Below, piece after piece: positions 7,551-14,912 of a stretch of DNA of 64,000 bases. This DNA comes from Phycisphaerae bacterium (GTDB lineage Bacteria > Planctomycetota > Phycisphaerae > Tepidisphaerales > Tepidisphaeraceae), in contig JAICIO010000020.1 of NCBI GenBank assembly GCA_025924315.1, forward strand, positions 1 through 64,000, written 5' to 3'. The notes below the pieces were generated by a model. It saw only the letters and a list, made by a program, of their open reading frames with translations. It searched no databases and was not told the DNA's origin. The translations under genes and the position numbers were made by a program. Each line of letters begins with the position of its first letter. Position 1 is the first letter of the stretch.

Positions 7551-8333
7551 TCATTTCTGCGGGAAGAGGTCAGCGAGGAAGTCCTTCATCGCCTGCCACG
7601 ATTCCTTGTCGGCCTTTTCGTTGTACTTGATGTTGTCGATGTGGTGCTCGTCCGCCTTGGGATTTGTGAAGGCGTGATGCGCATCGGGATAGTGCAACAC
7701 CTTGTAATCCGCGCCGGCGGATTTCATTTCATCTTCGAATGATTTCACCTGCTCGGGCGGAACGAATGCATCGGCGTCGCCCGTCGCGACGAGGATCTTT
7801 GCCTTGATCGATTCCTCTTTCTTCTTGTCGTTGCTCAAGTCGCCGTGGAAGCTGACGACGCCTTTCACCGGCATATTCCAGCGCGCCATGTTCAGCGCCA
7901 TCCCTCCGCCGAAGCAGTAGCCGATGGCGGCGATGTTGTCATCATCGACCTTGCCGCTCTTCTTGATCTGATCAAGACCGGCCTGCAGGCGGTCGCGCGC
8001 GAACTCCGGATTCTTTTTCACCTCGCTCGACAACTTGCCCGCCTCTTTCGGATCGTCGGTCGCTTTGCCGTCGCCGTACATGTCGACCGCAAACGCGACG
8101 TAGCCAAGCTCCGCCAATTGTTTCGCGCGGTTCTTCGGATACTCCGTCATTCCCCACCATTCCGGGATGACGAGCACGCCGGGCTTTTGACCTTGCTGCG
8201 CGTCATCGTAAGCGAGAAAGCCTTTGAACGATTTCGATCCCACCTTGTAATCGACTTCCTGAAGCTGCACCGCTGCTCGGACCGAGAGGGTCACCAGCAG
8301 GCACAGCACTGCCGCGGTTAGTACATGTTTCAT
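7551..8333 (-). CDS. exported dienelactone hydrolase family protein
   Basis: A 260-residue alpha/beta hydrolase with an N-terminal signal peptide (cleavage near VRA-AVQL). The nucleophile is Cys140 in GYCFGG, with the acid in GDADAFVP (Asp186 or 188) and His219/220 in DAHHAF; this Cys-Asp-His set is that of dienelactone hydrolases. These hydrolyse dienelactones and related esters; exported planctomycete versions have no proven substrate. The start codon lies 58 bases from the divergent ribF start. A longer upstream frame overlaps ribF and is rejected. Confidence 0.88.
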   Translation of the reverse strand: MKHVLTAAVLCLLVTLSVRAAVQLQEVDYKVGSKSFKGFLAYDDAQQGQKPGVLVIPEWWGMTEYPKNRAKQLAELGYVAFAVDMYGDGKATDDPKEAGKLSSEVKKNPEFARDRLQAGLDQIKKSGKVDDDNIAAIGYCFGGGMALNMARWNMPVKGVVSFHGDLSNDKKKEESIKAKILVATGDADAFVPPEQVKSFEDEMKSAGADYKVLHYPDAHHAFTNPKADEHHIDNIKYNEKADKESWQAMKDFLADLFPQK

Positions 8334-8390
8334 CGAGCCTCCTTTGTTGATGTTCGCGAAGATCATAGTACGTTCCCCGCAGAGAACGCT

Positions 8391-9323
8391 ATGGAGATTT
8401 GGAACGGGATCGACGGACTGCGGAAGCTTCGGCCGGGATCGGTGCTGTCGATCGGCAATTTCGACGGATTGCATCTGGGGCATCAGAAGATTCTCGAGGC
8501 GGCGCGCACGCTCCGCGATGCGCATCCGGGAAGCTGCCTGGCGGTCGTCACCTTCGAGCCGCATCCGCTTACCGTGCTTCGCCCGCAACTTGCTCCGCCT
8601 CGGTTGACCACACCGGTCGAGAAGCAGGCGATGCTGCAATGGCTCGGGGTGGACGATTACGTGATCCTTCCGCCCACACGCGAAGTGCTTGACCTCGAGG
8701 CGGAAACGTTCTGGGCGATTTTACGCGACGAGGTGAAGCCGATCGCGCTCGTCGAAGGCGGGACGTTCAACTTCGGCAAAAACCGCCGCGGAAGCATCGA
8801 GCGATTGAAGGAGTGGAGTGTCGGAACACCAATTGAGCTGAGGCTGGTGGATTCGGTGACGGTGACGCTGCCGGACATGAGTGTGGTGGACGTGAGCAGT
8901 TCGCTGATCCGATGGCTCGTCGCCTATGGAAGGGTGCGCGATGCTTCGATTTGCCTGGGCCGACCGTACGCGCTCACCGGCGAAGTAATCCACGGCAATC
9001 ATCGCGGGCGGACGATCGGCGTACCTACGGCGAATCTGCAGTGCGAAGATGTGCTGATCCCCGCGGATGGTGTGTACGCCGGCCGGTGCGCGATCGACGG
9101 CAAGTCCTACGCCGCCGCGGTGAGCATCGGTACCAATCCAACCTTTCACGATCGCCAACGCAGCGTCGAAGCGCATCTGATCGGCTTTAGTGGTGATCTC
9201 TACGGTCGAACGATACGCGTCGAGCTCCTCGATTGGCTCCGCGATCAGTGGAAATACAACGGTGTCGAGCCGCTCAAACGTCAACTCGTCCGCGATCTCG
9301 AAGAAACCGTCGCCCGCCAGTAA
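8391..9323 (+). CDS. ribF: bifunctional riboflavin kinase / FAD synthetase
   Basis: A 310-residue protein that phosphorylates riboflavin to FMN and adenylates it to FAD. The N-terminal adenylyltransferase has SIGNFDGLHLGHQKIL (about residue 20, with the HxGH motif) and VTFEPHPL. The C-terminal kinase has GNHRGRTIGVPTANL (about residue 203) and GVYAG. Length matches the family. The start at 8391 was preferred because the sequence from MEIWNGIDGL fits the family; upstream codons belong to the divergent promoter region. It is followed by a nested hairpin and then a DHH phosphoesterase gene. Confidence 0.95.
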   Translation: MEIWNGIDGLRKLRPGSVLSIGNFDGLHLGHQKILEAARTLRDAHPGSCLAVVTFEPHPLTVLRPQLAPPRLTTPVEKQAMLQWLGVDDYVILPPTREVLDLEAETFWAILRDEVKPIALVEGGTFNFGKNRRGSIERLKEWSVGTPIELRLVDSVTVTLPDMSVVDVSSSLIRWLVAYGRVRDASICLGRPYALTGEVIHGNHRGRTIGVPTANLQCEDVLIPADGVYAGRCAIDGKSYAAAVSIGTNPTFHDRQRSVEAHLIGFSGDLYGRTIRVELLDWLRDQWKYNGVEPLKRQLVRDLEETVARQ

Positions 9324-9332
9324 CGCAGAGAT

Positions 9333-9493
9333 TGGAACCACAGATGAACACCGATGAACACAGATAGGAAGAAAAACTTTTACCACGAATGGACACGAAT
9401 CTGCACGAATGAGAAAAAGCACCTGTCTTCATTCGTGTCCATTCGTGTTTATTCGTGGTTCACTCCTTTATCTGTGTTCATCTGTGGTTTCAA
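9333..9493. repeat. nested double hairpin of two repeat families
   Basis: Outer arms 9333-9366 and 9469-9493 carry ACCACAGATGAACA-type words in inverted orientation; inner arms about 9381-9411 and 9426-9459 carry CACGAATGGACACGAAT-type words. The whole interval would fold into one long two-step hairpin. It is the compact form of the unit at 1952-2344 and lies between ribF and the DHH gene. Confidence 0.85.
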
Positions 9494-9517
9494 TTCGCTC
9501 TTTGCTACGATGCCCCA

Positions 9518-10516
9518 ATGACCGACCAGTATCAGCAGTTCATCGATGTGCTCTCCCACTGTAAGCGCGTGCTCGTTACGACACATGTTCGTCCCGATGG
9601 CGACGCGCTGGGCACTTGCGCCGCCCTGGTGCTGGCGATGAAGAAGAAGGGGATCGAAGCCGAAGTCCTGCTGCTGAGTCATCTGCCGACGAAGTATAAG
9701 TTTGTGTTCGAAGAAGCGGGCCTCGTGCATCACGATGTCGAGAAGGGTTGGCCGGAGCATTTTCCCTTTGCGAACTTTGACTGCTTCCTGGTTGCAGATA
9801 CGGGCACCTGGTCACAGCTGCCGGGTGTGCAGGAACGCATCGCCAACTGGAACGTGCCGAAGCTTGTGCTCGATCATCATCTCACGCAGGAGGATTGGGC
9901 GGATCACAAGCTGGTGATCACGGAAGCCGCGGCCGCGGGGGAAATCGCGGCGGAGCTGATCGAATTGTGGAACATTCCGATCGATTCGAAGATGGCCATG
10001 GCGCTGTATGTCGCGCTCGTCTCCGATACTGGCTGGTTTCAATTCAGCAACACGCGACCCTTCACGCTGCGCCTCGCCGCCACGCTCATGGAAGCCGGTG
10101 TCGATACCGACCACCTCTACCAACTCCTTTACCAAAACGAGCGCGCCGAGCGCGTCGCGTTGCAGGCAAGGGCCATGCAATCGCTCGAGCTATTGGCGGA
10201 CGGCCAACTCGCCGTCATGACCATCCGCAAGCAGGATTTCCTGGACACGAAGGCCAGCGTCCCGGACACCGAAAACCTGATCAACGTTCCCCTCCAGATC
10301 CGCACCGTCGAAGTCGCATTGCTCTTCACCGAGCCGCTCGACAGCGGCCCCGTCCGCGTCAGCCTGCGAAGCAAAGGCCAGATCGACGTCGCGAAGTTCG
10401 CCCAACAATTCGGCGGCGGGGGTCACGCCCGCGCCGCGGGATTGAAGCTTCAGGCCTCGCTGGCGGACACGCACGCCCGAGTTGTTGGCGCGATGCAGAA
10501 GACGATTCATCCATGA
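9518..10516 (+). CDS. DHH-family phosphoesterase (NrnA-like)
   Basis: A 332-residue protein with N-terminal DHH domain (HVRPDGDALGT near residue 24, ADTGTW near 97, and LDHH near 121) and C-terminal DHHA1 domain ending in FGGGGHARAAG (about residue 307), which binds nucleotides. Family members are oligoribonucleases that clear 2-5-mers and also hydrolyse 3'-phosphoadenosine 5'-phosphate. Both activities are cytosolic and Mn-dependent. ATG 9518 is the first in-frame start after the repeat; the nearby ATG at 9510 is out of frame. It is downstream of ribF, as in many bacterial rbfA-truB-ribF neighbourhoods. Confidence 0.92.
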   Translation: MTDQYQQFIDVLSHCKRVLVTTHVRPDGDALGTCAALVLAMKKKGIEAEVLLLSHLPTKYKFVFEEAGLVHHDVEKGWPEHFPFANFDCFLVADTGTWSQLPGVQERIANWNVPKLVLDHHLTQEDWADHKLVITEAAAAGEIAAELIELWNIPIDSKMAMALYVALVSDTGWFQFSNTRPFTLRLAATLMEAGVDTDHLYQLLYQNERAERVALQARAMQSLELLADGQLAVMTIRKQDFLDTKASVPDTENLINVPLQIRTVEVALLFTEPLDSGPVRVSLRSKGQIDVAKFAQQFGGGGHARAAGLKLQASLADTHARVVGAMQKTIHP

Positions 10517-10587
10517 ACAAGCGCAGATGAACACAGATCGAATTCATCGGTGAAAATCCGCGTTGCTCTCTGAAGTGTCTCATTCCT

Positions 10588-10601
10588 CACCTGTTCAGGT
10601 G
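10588..10601. promoter_or_regulatory. palindrome CACCTGTTCAGGTG, candidate operator
   Basis: A perfect 6-bp inverted repeat around TT, followed by AATTGCTCC. It lies 78 bases before the ATG of the 10679 gene. A near-identical site with the same following AATTG is at 12545-12558, ahead of the 12684 gene. Two shared copies in one 3-kb unit suggest a dedicated regulator site. Confidence 0.5.
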
Positions 10602-10678
10602 AATTGCTCCACGTGCGCGCACTTCGATAGGTTCCTGCCAGCTATCAAGGCACACGGCAAACTCTCGTGGAGGTTGTT

Positions 10679-12094
10679 ATGGCAGATGAGGTACGGGAAA
10701 TCCCCTTCGGTCAAGCGATCAAGATTTCGCTCGACAACTATTATGACCTGCTCAAGACGAACGTAGGAAGTTTGCAGGCGGAAGAGTTCTTGCAGCTCAA
10801 GCTCGTCGCCGATCCGCTCGACATCAATCAGGACCAGTACGAATTCTTTTCCTATTACACCATGCTGGTTCGGTCGGATGCAGCGATCGAGCCGCAGCCC
10901 GTTGGCGGCGAAATCGTTACTTCGGCCGCGACGCTTGCGAGCGTCTACGGCCGGTTCCTTCAGAAGTTGCGTGGCTTTATCGTCCAGACGGAACTCACCG
11001 CGGACGATCAGAAGACCATTGCGTCCCTGGATCTCAACATTGAAGACATCAGGAAGCGCCAGGGGGAATACTTCAAGCTTGATGTGCAGGAGTGGAAGGA
11101 AATTTGTGAAGTCCGCGGCATTCCGGTTGGCGATTCACTCGCATATTTTCAATGGAGCAGCCGCTACGGCCACATCAACGAGATCGAGCAGCTGACGGCG
11201 GAACGTCAATCTCTGGAGTTCAAGCGGCGAACCATCCTGAATCGGGAATATGCGAAGCCGGAAGACAAGGACGTTGTTACCGCTGAAGCCGATTTCGAGA
11301 ACCCGGGGATGCGGCTTCGCTATCCGATGTACCCGGACTATGTCTACGGCCGGAAGTTTACGCTCGAAGATCTCGCGCGAATGGATCTTGGTTCGACCGC
11401 GCTGTTCGACGACCGGCGCGCGGTCACGTGGAACCAATCGCTCACCACTCTGAAGACGGCGAAGCAAGGCTCTCTGAACGCGGTCTTCGACAAGAACACC
11501 GGAAACTCTAATTCGATCGCGACGGACTGGAGCGCCTCCGGCAGCGCGGGTTACTGGTTCCTGAAGGTGAGGGCGAACGCCTCCGAGGCGACGAAGGTCA
11601 GCGAGGAATTCAGTCACGCGACGGGCATCACGCTCAGCTCCGAAGCCGCGTTTCGAGTGAACATTATCTGGCCGAAGTGGTTTCAACCGGTTCTCTTTCA
11701 GCACACACGCGTGCGCGAGAATGCGCGCGACTTCTCGGAATTCTTTGGCGCGAATGGGTCTGCGGTACTACCCAACGGCGCTGATCCTGGTCCGCGGATT
11801 CAAGACAGTCTTCACGTCATCCCAGAACTGGACCTACGACTACGACCACAATTTCAATGCGTCAGTGGGCGGGGATTCAGCGTTTTCGGTATCAACTTCG
11901 GCGGGAGCAGCACCTATGGATCGCACGTCACGGAACACAAGTTCGACAAGAGCCAAACCGACCTCACCGTGATGGACGCTCCGGATACGCTGCGATTTGT
12001 GGGCCTCGCGGTGAAAGAAACCAGGATCCCGGGCGCGGATTTCGTTCCCATTTCTCTTCCCGGTCCGAAAGCAGCTGCATTTAGTCCGCGGTAA
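10679..12094 (+). CDS. unknown protein with two internal beta-rich segments
   Basis: A 471-residue frame; ATG 10679 follows a perfect GGAGG five bases upstream. No signal peptide. Residues 1-220 are helical and acidic; the rest is beta-rich with alternating Ser/Thr/Gly (for example SASGSAGYWFLKVRANAS and DKSQTDLTVMDAPDTLRF). The frame is probably damaged: between about 11759 and 11885 the neighbouring frame reads more naturally (LILVRGFKTVFTSS, NWTYDYDHNFNASVGGDSAF) and joins smoothly on both sides if one base is removed near 11759 and one T added in the TTTT run near 11884. I did not recognise the family. It heads a unit with a lipoprotein and a Cys-rich protein. Confidence 0.7.
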   Translation: MADEVREIPFGQAIKISLDNYYDLLKTNVGSLQAEEFLQLKLVADPLDINQDQYEFFSYYTMLVRSDAAIEPQPVGGEIVTSAATLASVYGRFLQKLRGFIVQTELTADDQKTIASLDLNIEDIRKRQGEYFKLDVQEWKEICEVRGIPVGDSLAYFQWSSRYGHINEIEQLTAERQSLEFKRRTILNREYAKPEDKDVVTAEADFENPGMRLRYPMYPDYVYGRKFTLEDLARMDLGSTALFDDRRAVTWNQSLTTLKTAKQGSLNAVFDKNTGNSNSIATDWSASGSAGYWFLKVRANASEATKVSEEFSHATGITLSSEAAFRVNIIWPKWFQPVLFQHTRVRENARDFSEFFGANGSAVLPNGADPGPRIQDSLHVIPELDLRLRPQFQCVSGRGFSVFGINFGGSSTYGSHVTEHKFDKSQTDLTVMDAPDTLRFVGLAVKETRIPGADFVPISLPGPKAAAFSPR

Positions 12095-12113
12095 CACAAC
12101 GAGCGACTCGAAC

Positions 12114-12527
12114 ATGTCACGCGTCATCTGGTTTATTGCGGTTCTCATTTTCTTCGGTCCGCTTGGTTGCACCCGCATGTTGGTTCCTTTGTGCCCCAAG
12201 CTGGCCGAGCAGAGTTTCGATCCACCGAGACCCGGTACGGCGGTCAACCGGTACCTGCAGGCGGAGGCCGATCATCGCCATGTGAAGATCCACGTCCTCT
12301 CGCCGTTCGTCGGCGAGTTGGAAGGCATGCCCTGGGACATTTCGTGGTTCCGCCAGCGATACGTTTACATCGTGTGCGGATTCGATCCGCACAACGTGAT
12401 CGAGGACCGCTCCATATGCCTGGAGTGCCTCGCTCGCGCCAAAAAGTGGTTGGCGCTCATCCAATCACGAGCGCCGGAGGACTTGTTTCTGAAAGAAACG
12501 GATTACGTTCCATTGTGCGTTCCGTAG
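12114..12527 (+). CDS. small lipoprotein
   Basis: A 137-residue product with a hydrophobic start (VIWFIAVLIFFGPLGC) whose lipobox Cys19 would carry the lipid. The mature part is mixed, with several Cys residues (VCGF, CLECL) and no known domain. It begins 19 bases after the preceding gene and is probably co-transcribed with it. It ends just before the second CACCTG palindrome. Function unknown. Confidence 0.65.
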   Translation: MSRVIWFIAVLIFFGPLGCTRMLVPLCPKLAEQSFDPPRPGTAVNRYLQAEADHRHVKIHVLSPFVGELEGMPWDISWFRQRYVYIVCGFDPHNVIEDRSICLECLARAKKWLALIQSRAPEDLFLKETDYVPLCVP

Positions 12528-12544
12528 GCAGAGCAATGGCCCAT

Positions 12545-12558
12545 CACCTGTTTAGGTG
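12545..12558. promoter_or_regulatory. palindrome CACCTGTTTAGGTG, candidate operator
   Basis: Second copy of the site at 10588-10601, with one changed base in the centre region and the same AATTG extension. It is about 125 bases upstream of the 12684 gene. Confidence 0.5.
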
Positions 12559-12683
12559 AATTGTTCGGCGTCGTGGGCTCAGTACCGTCCCGGGCGAGAT
12601 TGAAACGTGTTCCAAGCACCCATCGGCGGCGCGCGTGGCGGCTGACGGTGGGTGAATTCTTCTCGCCACGGCAGGGAGCTTTT

Positions 12684-13346
12684 ATGTGCATGTCCGCTGC
12701 TTCACTTCCGGCGGGGATCGGTAATGCCCACGATGTCCTTTGCCTGTTGTGCAAGCTGATGGGTTGCAACGCGATGGGCGGGGCGTTGCCGTCTTCGATT
12801 ACGACGATTGATCTGGCGCAGGTCGCGCCGCATCAGCAGCGCGTTGCCGCGGCCGCGGGCGCTGGCGCCGTTCACACGCAGTTGCACGTGATGCCCGGCG
12901 GTGGACAGCTGATCACCTCTGCGGCGGTTGCCGGCAATGAGGTGAAGGTTCCATTGCAAGGCTCGATCGGCGGCATTCCGTTCGATTTGGAATTGCTATT
13001 CACCTTGGACCTCGGACAGAAACAGATTCGGGTGAAACTGACGGTGCGGGAGCCGATCGCGTTCGAGCACGAATGGATTTACAACCTGGGAACTGTTTTG
13101 CCGACTGCGAATGGAGTAATGGCGTCCGGGCTTCAGCTTGCACCTGCAACAAGCGTCGCCGGTCATGGCATCGACTTCCTCTGCATCCTCAAATGCGGCG
13201 GACTGAAGCTGTTGCCCATCCTGATCACGTGTCTGCCTGCTATGGCCGGGGGCGTTCCCGGCTTCGTGGCCTGCGTCGCGGGCCGTGCCGGTGCGGCCGC
13301 AGCCGATATTGCCGTCTGCATCGCGCAAGATTGCATCAAAGGCTGA
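12684..13346 (+). CDS. cysteine-rich protein with hydrophobic C-terminal domain
   Basis: A 220-residue product; ATG 12684 follows an AGGGAG site. The N-terminus has an early Cys cluster (MCMSAA and VLCLLCKLMGCNAMGG), the middle (residues about 65-160) is a beta-rich domain, and the last 60 residues are hydrophobic and Gly/Ala-rich with six spaced Cys (FLCILKCGGLKLLPILITC, FVACVAGR, AVCIAQDCIKG). The C-terminal pattern recalls Cys-rich bacteriocin-like domains such as halocin C8, but that is only a resemblance. No signal peptide is evident. It shares its upstream palindrome with the 10679 gene and seems to belong to the same system. Function unknown. Confidence 0.65.
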   Translation: MCMSAASLPAGIGNAHDVLCLLCKLMGCNAMGGALPSSITTIDLAQVAPHQQRVAAAAGAGAVHTQLHVMPGGGQLITSAAVAGNEVKVPLQGSIGGIPFDLELLFTLDLGQKQIRVKLTVREPIAFEHEWIYNLGTVLPTANGVMASGLQLAPATSVAGHGIDFLCILKCGGLKLLPILITCLPAMAGGVPGFVACVAGRAGAAAADIAVCIAQDCIKG

Positions 13347-13369
13347 GTCTGCGGAAACGCTCGGTAAGT

Positions 13370-13397
13370 TTGACCGTACCCGGGCTTACCGTATAAT
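13370..13397 (+). promoter_or_regulatory. near-consensus sigma-70 promoter
   Basis: TTGACC (13370-13375), a 16-bp spacer and a perfect TATAAT (13392-13397). Transcription should begin near 13404, at the base of the hairpin that precedes the ABC ATPase gene. This is the best promoter match in the window. Confidence 0.65.
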
Positions 13398-13402
13398 GCC
13401 GG

Positions 13403-13438
13403 GCCTCACTCGATCTCTGACGTGAGGCTCGGTTTTTT
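13403..13438 (+). terminator. terminator-like hairpin and U6 tract abutting the next start codon
   Basis: GCCTCAC (13403-13409) pairs with GTGAGGC (13422-13428), then TCGG and six T end immediately before the ATG at 13439. It could terminate the 12684 transcript. It is also almost the whole 5' leader of the transcript expected from the promoter at 13370, which would leave the ABC ATPase message without a Shine-Dalgarno site. Confidence 0.6.
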
Positions 13439-14695
13439 ATGGCCCAAGTCGTTCTCGATAAAGTTTCCAAGATCTACCCCGGTGGCGTGAAGGCCGTCGA
13501 TTCTATTGATCTGGGTATCAAGGATCAGGAATTCGTCGTGCTCGTCGGGCCGTCGGGATGTGGCAAATCGACCACGCTGCGCATGGTGGCGGGCTTGGAA
13601 GAGATTACGGCGGGGACGATTCGGATTGGCGAACGGGTGGTGAACGACGTTCCGCCGAAGGATCGGGATATCGCGATGGTTTTTCAGAACTACGCGCTCT
13701 ATCCCCACATGTCGGTTTACAAGAACATGGCGTTTGGGCTCAAGCTTCGCGGAATGCCCAAGAAGGAAATTCAGCAAAGAGTCTCCGAGGCGGCGAAGAT
13801 TCTGGATATTGAGCATCTGCTGGAGCGCAAGCCGAAGGCGCTTTCGGGTGGTCAGCGGCAGCGAGTGGCCGTCGGGCGCGCGATCGTGCGAGAGCCGGCG
13901 GCGTTTTTGTTTGACGAGCCGCTGTCGAATCTCGATGCGAAGTTGCGCGTGACAACCCGCGCGGAGCTGAAGCGACTGCATCAGCGACTCAAGACCACGA
14001 CGATTTACGTCACGCACGATCAGGAAGAGGCGATGACGCTCGGCGATCGGATCGTGGTGATGAAAGACGGTTTGATTCAGCAGGCGGATACGCCGCTGGT
14101 GACCTATAATCACCCCACGAACCGGTTCGTGGCCGGTTTCATTGGCATGCCGCCGATGAATTTCTTCGACGGTGCGCTGAAGATGATGGATGGCCAGCTG
14201 GTTTTCGAGGAAGGCAAACTCGAAAACGCCCGCGTCGCGGACGGCACGGGAACGGCCGTCTCCGCCGGCAACGGCGACAAGACGGTTTCCGATGAGCCGG
14301 TGGTGATGATCGGTGAATTGACGCTGCCGGGCAAAGGCTTCCGCCTCCCGGTTCCGTCGCATTTGGCCCAGAAATTGAATGGTTTGGTCGGCAAACACCT
14401 GGTTCTGGGCATGCGTCCGGAGCACTTCCACCTTCAGCCGACGGGTGGAGAGGGCGATTGTTGCCCGATTAAGGTACAATTGAATGTCATCGAACCGTTG
14501 GGTAATGACATGGATGTTTACATGAGCACCTCACTGCACGACCATGTGGTCGGACGTGTTGAGGCGCAACAGGGCCTTCAGATGAACGCGCAGGCGACGG
14601 TGTACGTCGATCTGCGGAAGGTCCACTTTTTCGAACCCGGAGTGACCGGGATGAACCTGAGCCTTGCAAAAGAGCCTGCCCATGCACTTGCATAA
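13439..14695 (+). CDS. ugpC: sugar ABC transporter ATP-binding protein (UgpC/MsmK type)
   Basis: A 418-residue ATPase of the carbohydrate-uptake-1 class. Walker A is GPSGCGKST (about residue 37), the signature is LSGGQRQR (about 136), Walker B and D-loop are [13 protein letters not shown] (about 157), and the switch His is in [11 protein letters not shown]-terminal OB-fold (TOBE) region follows, ending with MRPEHFHL. Such ATPases energise several sugar importers and are often encoded apart from their permeases, as here, where no permease or binding protein is adjacent. It has its own strong promoter. The residue 250-300 region carries a longer linker than usual. The gene symbol is by family, not by substrate. 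Confidence 0.92.
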   Translation: MAQVVLDKVSKIYPGGVKAVDSIDLGIKDQEFVVLVGPSGCGKSTTLRMVAGLEEITAGTIRIGERVVNDVPPKDRDIAMVFQNYALYPHMSVYKNMAFGLKLRGMPKKEIQQRVSEAAKILDIEHLLERKPKALSGGQRQRVAVGRAIVREPAAFLFDEPLSNLDAKLRVTTRAELKRLHQRLKTTTIYVTHDQEEAMTLGDRIVVMKDGLIQQADTPLVTYNHPTNRFVAGFIGMPPMNFFDGALKMMDGQLVFEEGKLENARVADGTGTAVSAGNGDKTVSDEPVVMIGELTLPGKGFRLPVPSHLAQKLNGLVGKHLVLGMRPEHFHLQPTGGEGDCCPIKVQLNVIEPLGNDMDVYMSTSLHDHVVGRVEAQQGLQMNAQATVYVDLRKVHFFEPGVTGMNLSLAKEPAHALA

Positions 14696-14792
14696 GCATG
14701 GGCACAATCTCTTCGCGGCCGCCACCCCTATCCAAAGGAGCTTTGGATGAGGGGTTAGGTGTTTATCTACAGGTTCAGTGTCGAAACTGTGG

Positions 14793-14818
14793 GCCGCCCA
14801 ATTATGGGTGGCTTTTTT
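14793..14818 (+). terminator. Rho-independent terminator
   Basis: Stem GCCGCCCA / TGGGTGGC (14793-14812, one G-U pair) with an ATTA-sized loop, followed by TTTTTT. It lies about 100 bases after the ABC ATPase stop and before nusA. Confidence 0.75.
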
Positions 14819-14827
14819 ATTTGAATA

Positions 14828-14888
14828 GTTGTCGGTTTTCAGTTGGCAGTTGTCAGTAACTGCAAACTGACAACTGACAACTGACAAC
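14828..14888. repeat. TCAGTTGTCAGT-type palindrome
   Basis: Left part reads GTTGTCGGTTTTCAGTTGGC and the right part ends with repeated AACTGACAACTGACAAC words, complementary to it. It lies 24 bases upstream of the nusA ATG, so the nusA leader carries a strong hairpin. Confidence 0.75.
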
Positions 14889-14912
14889 TAAATAGAGAGA
14901 GGACAACTGAAT

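Noticed and set aside
14828-14888. possible CRISPR-like tandem repeat (CTGACAACTGACAAC)
   Set aside because: Tandem units of 7-8 bases without spacers, folded as a palindrome; no cas genes.
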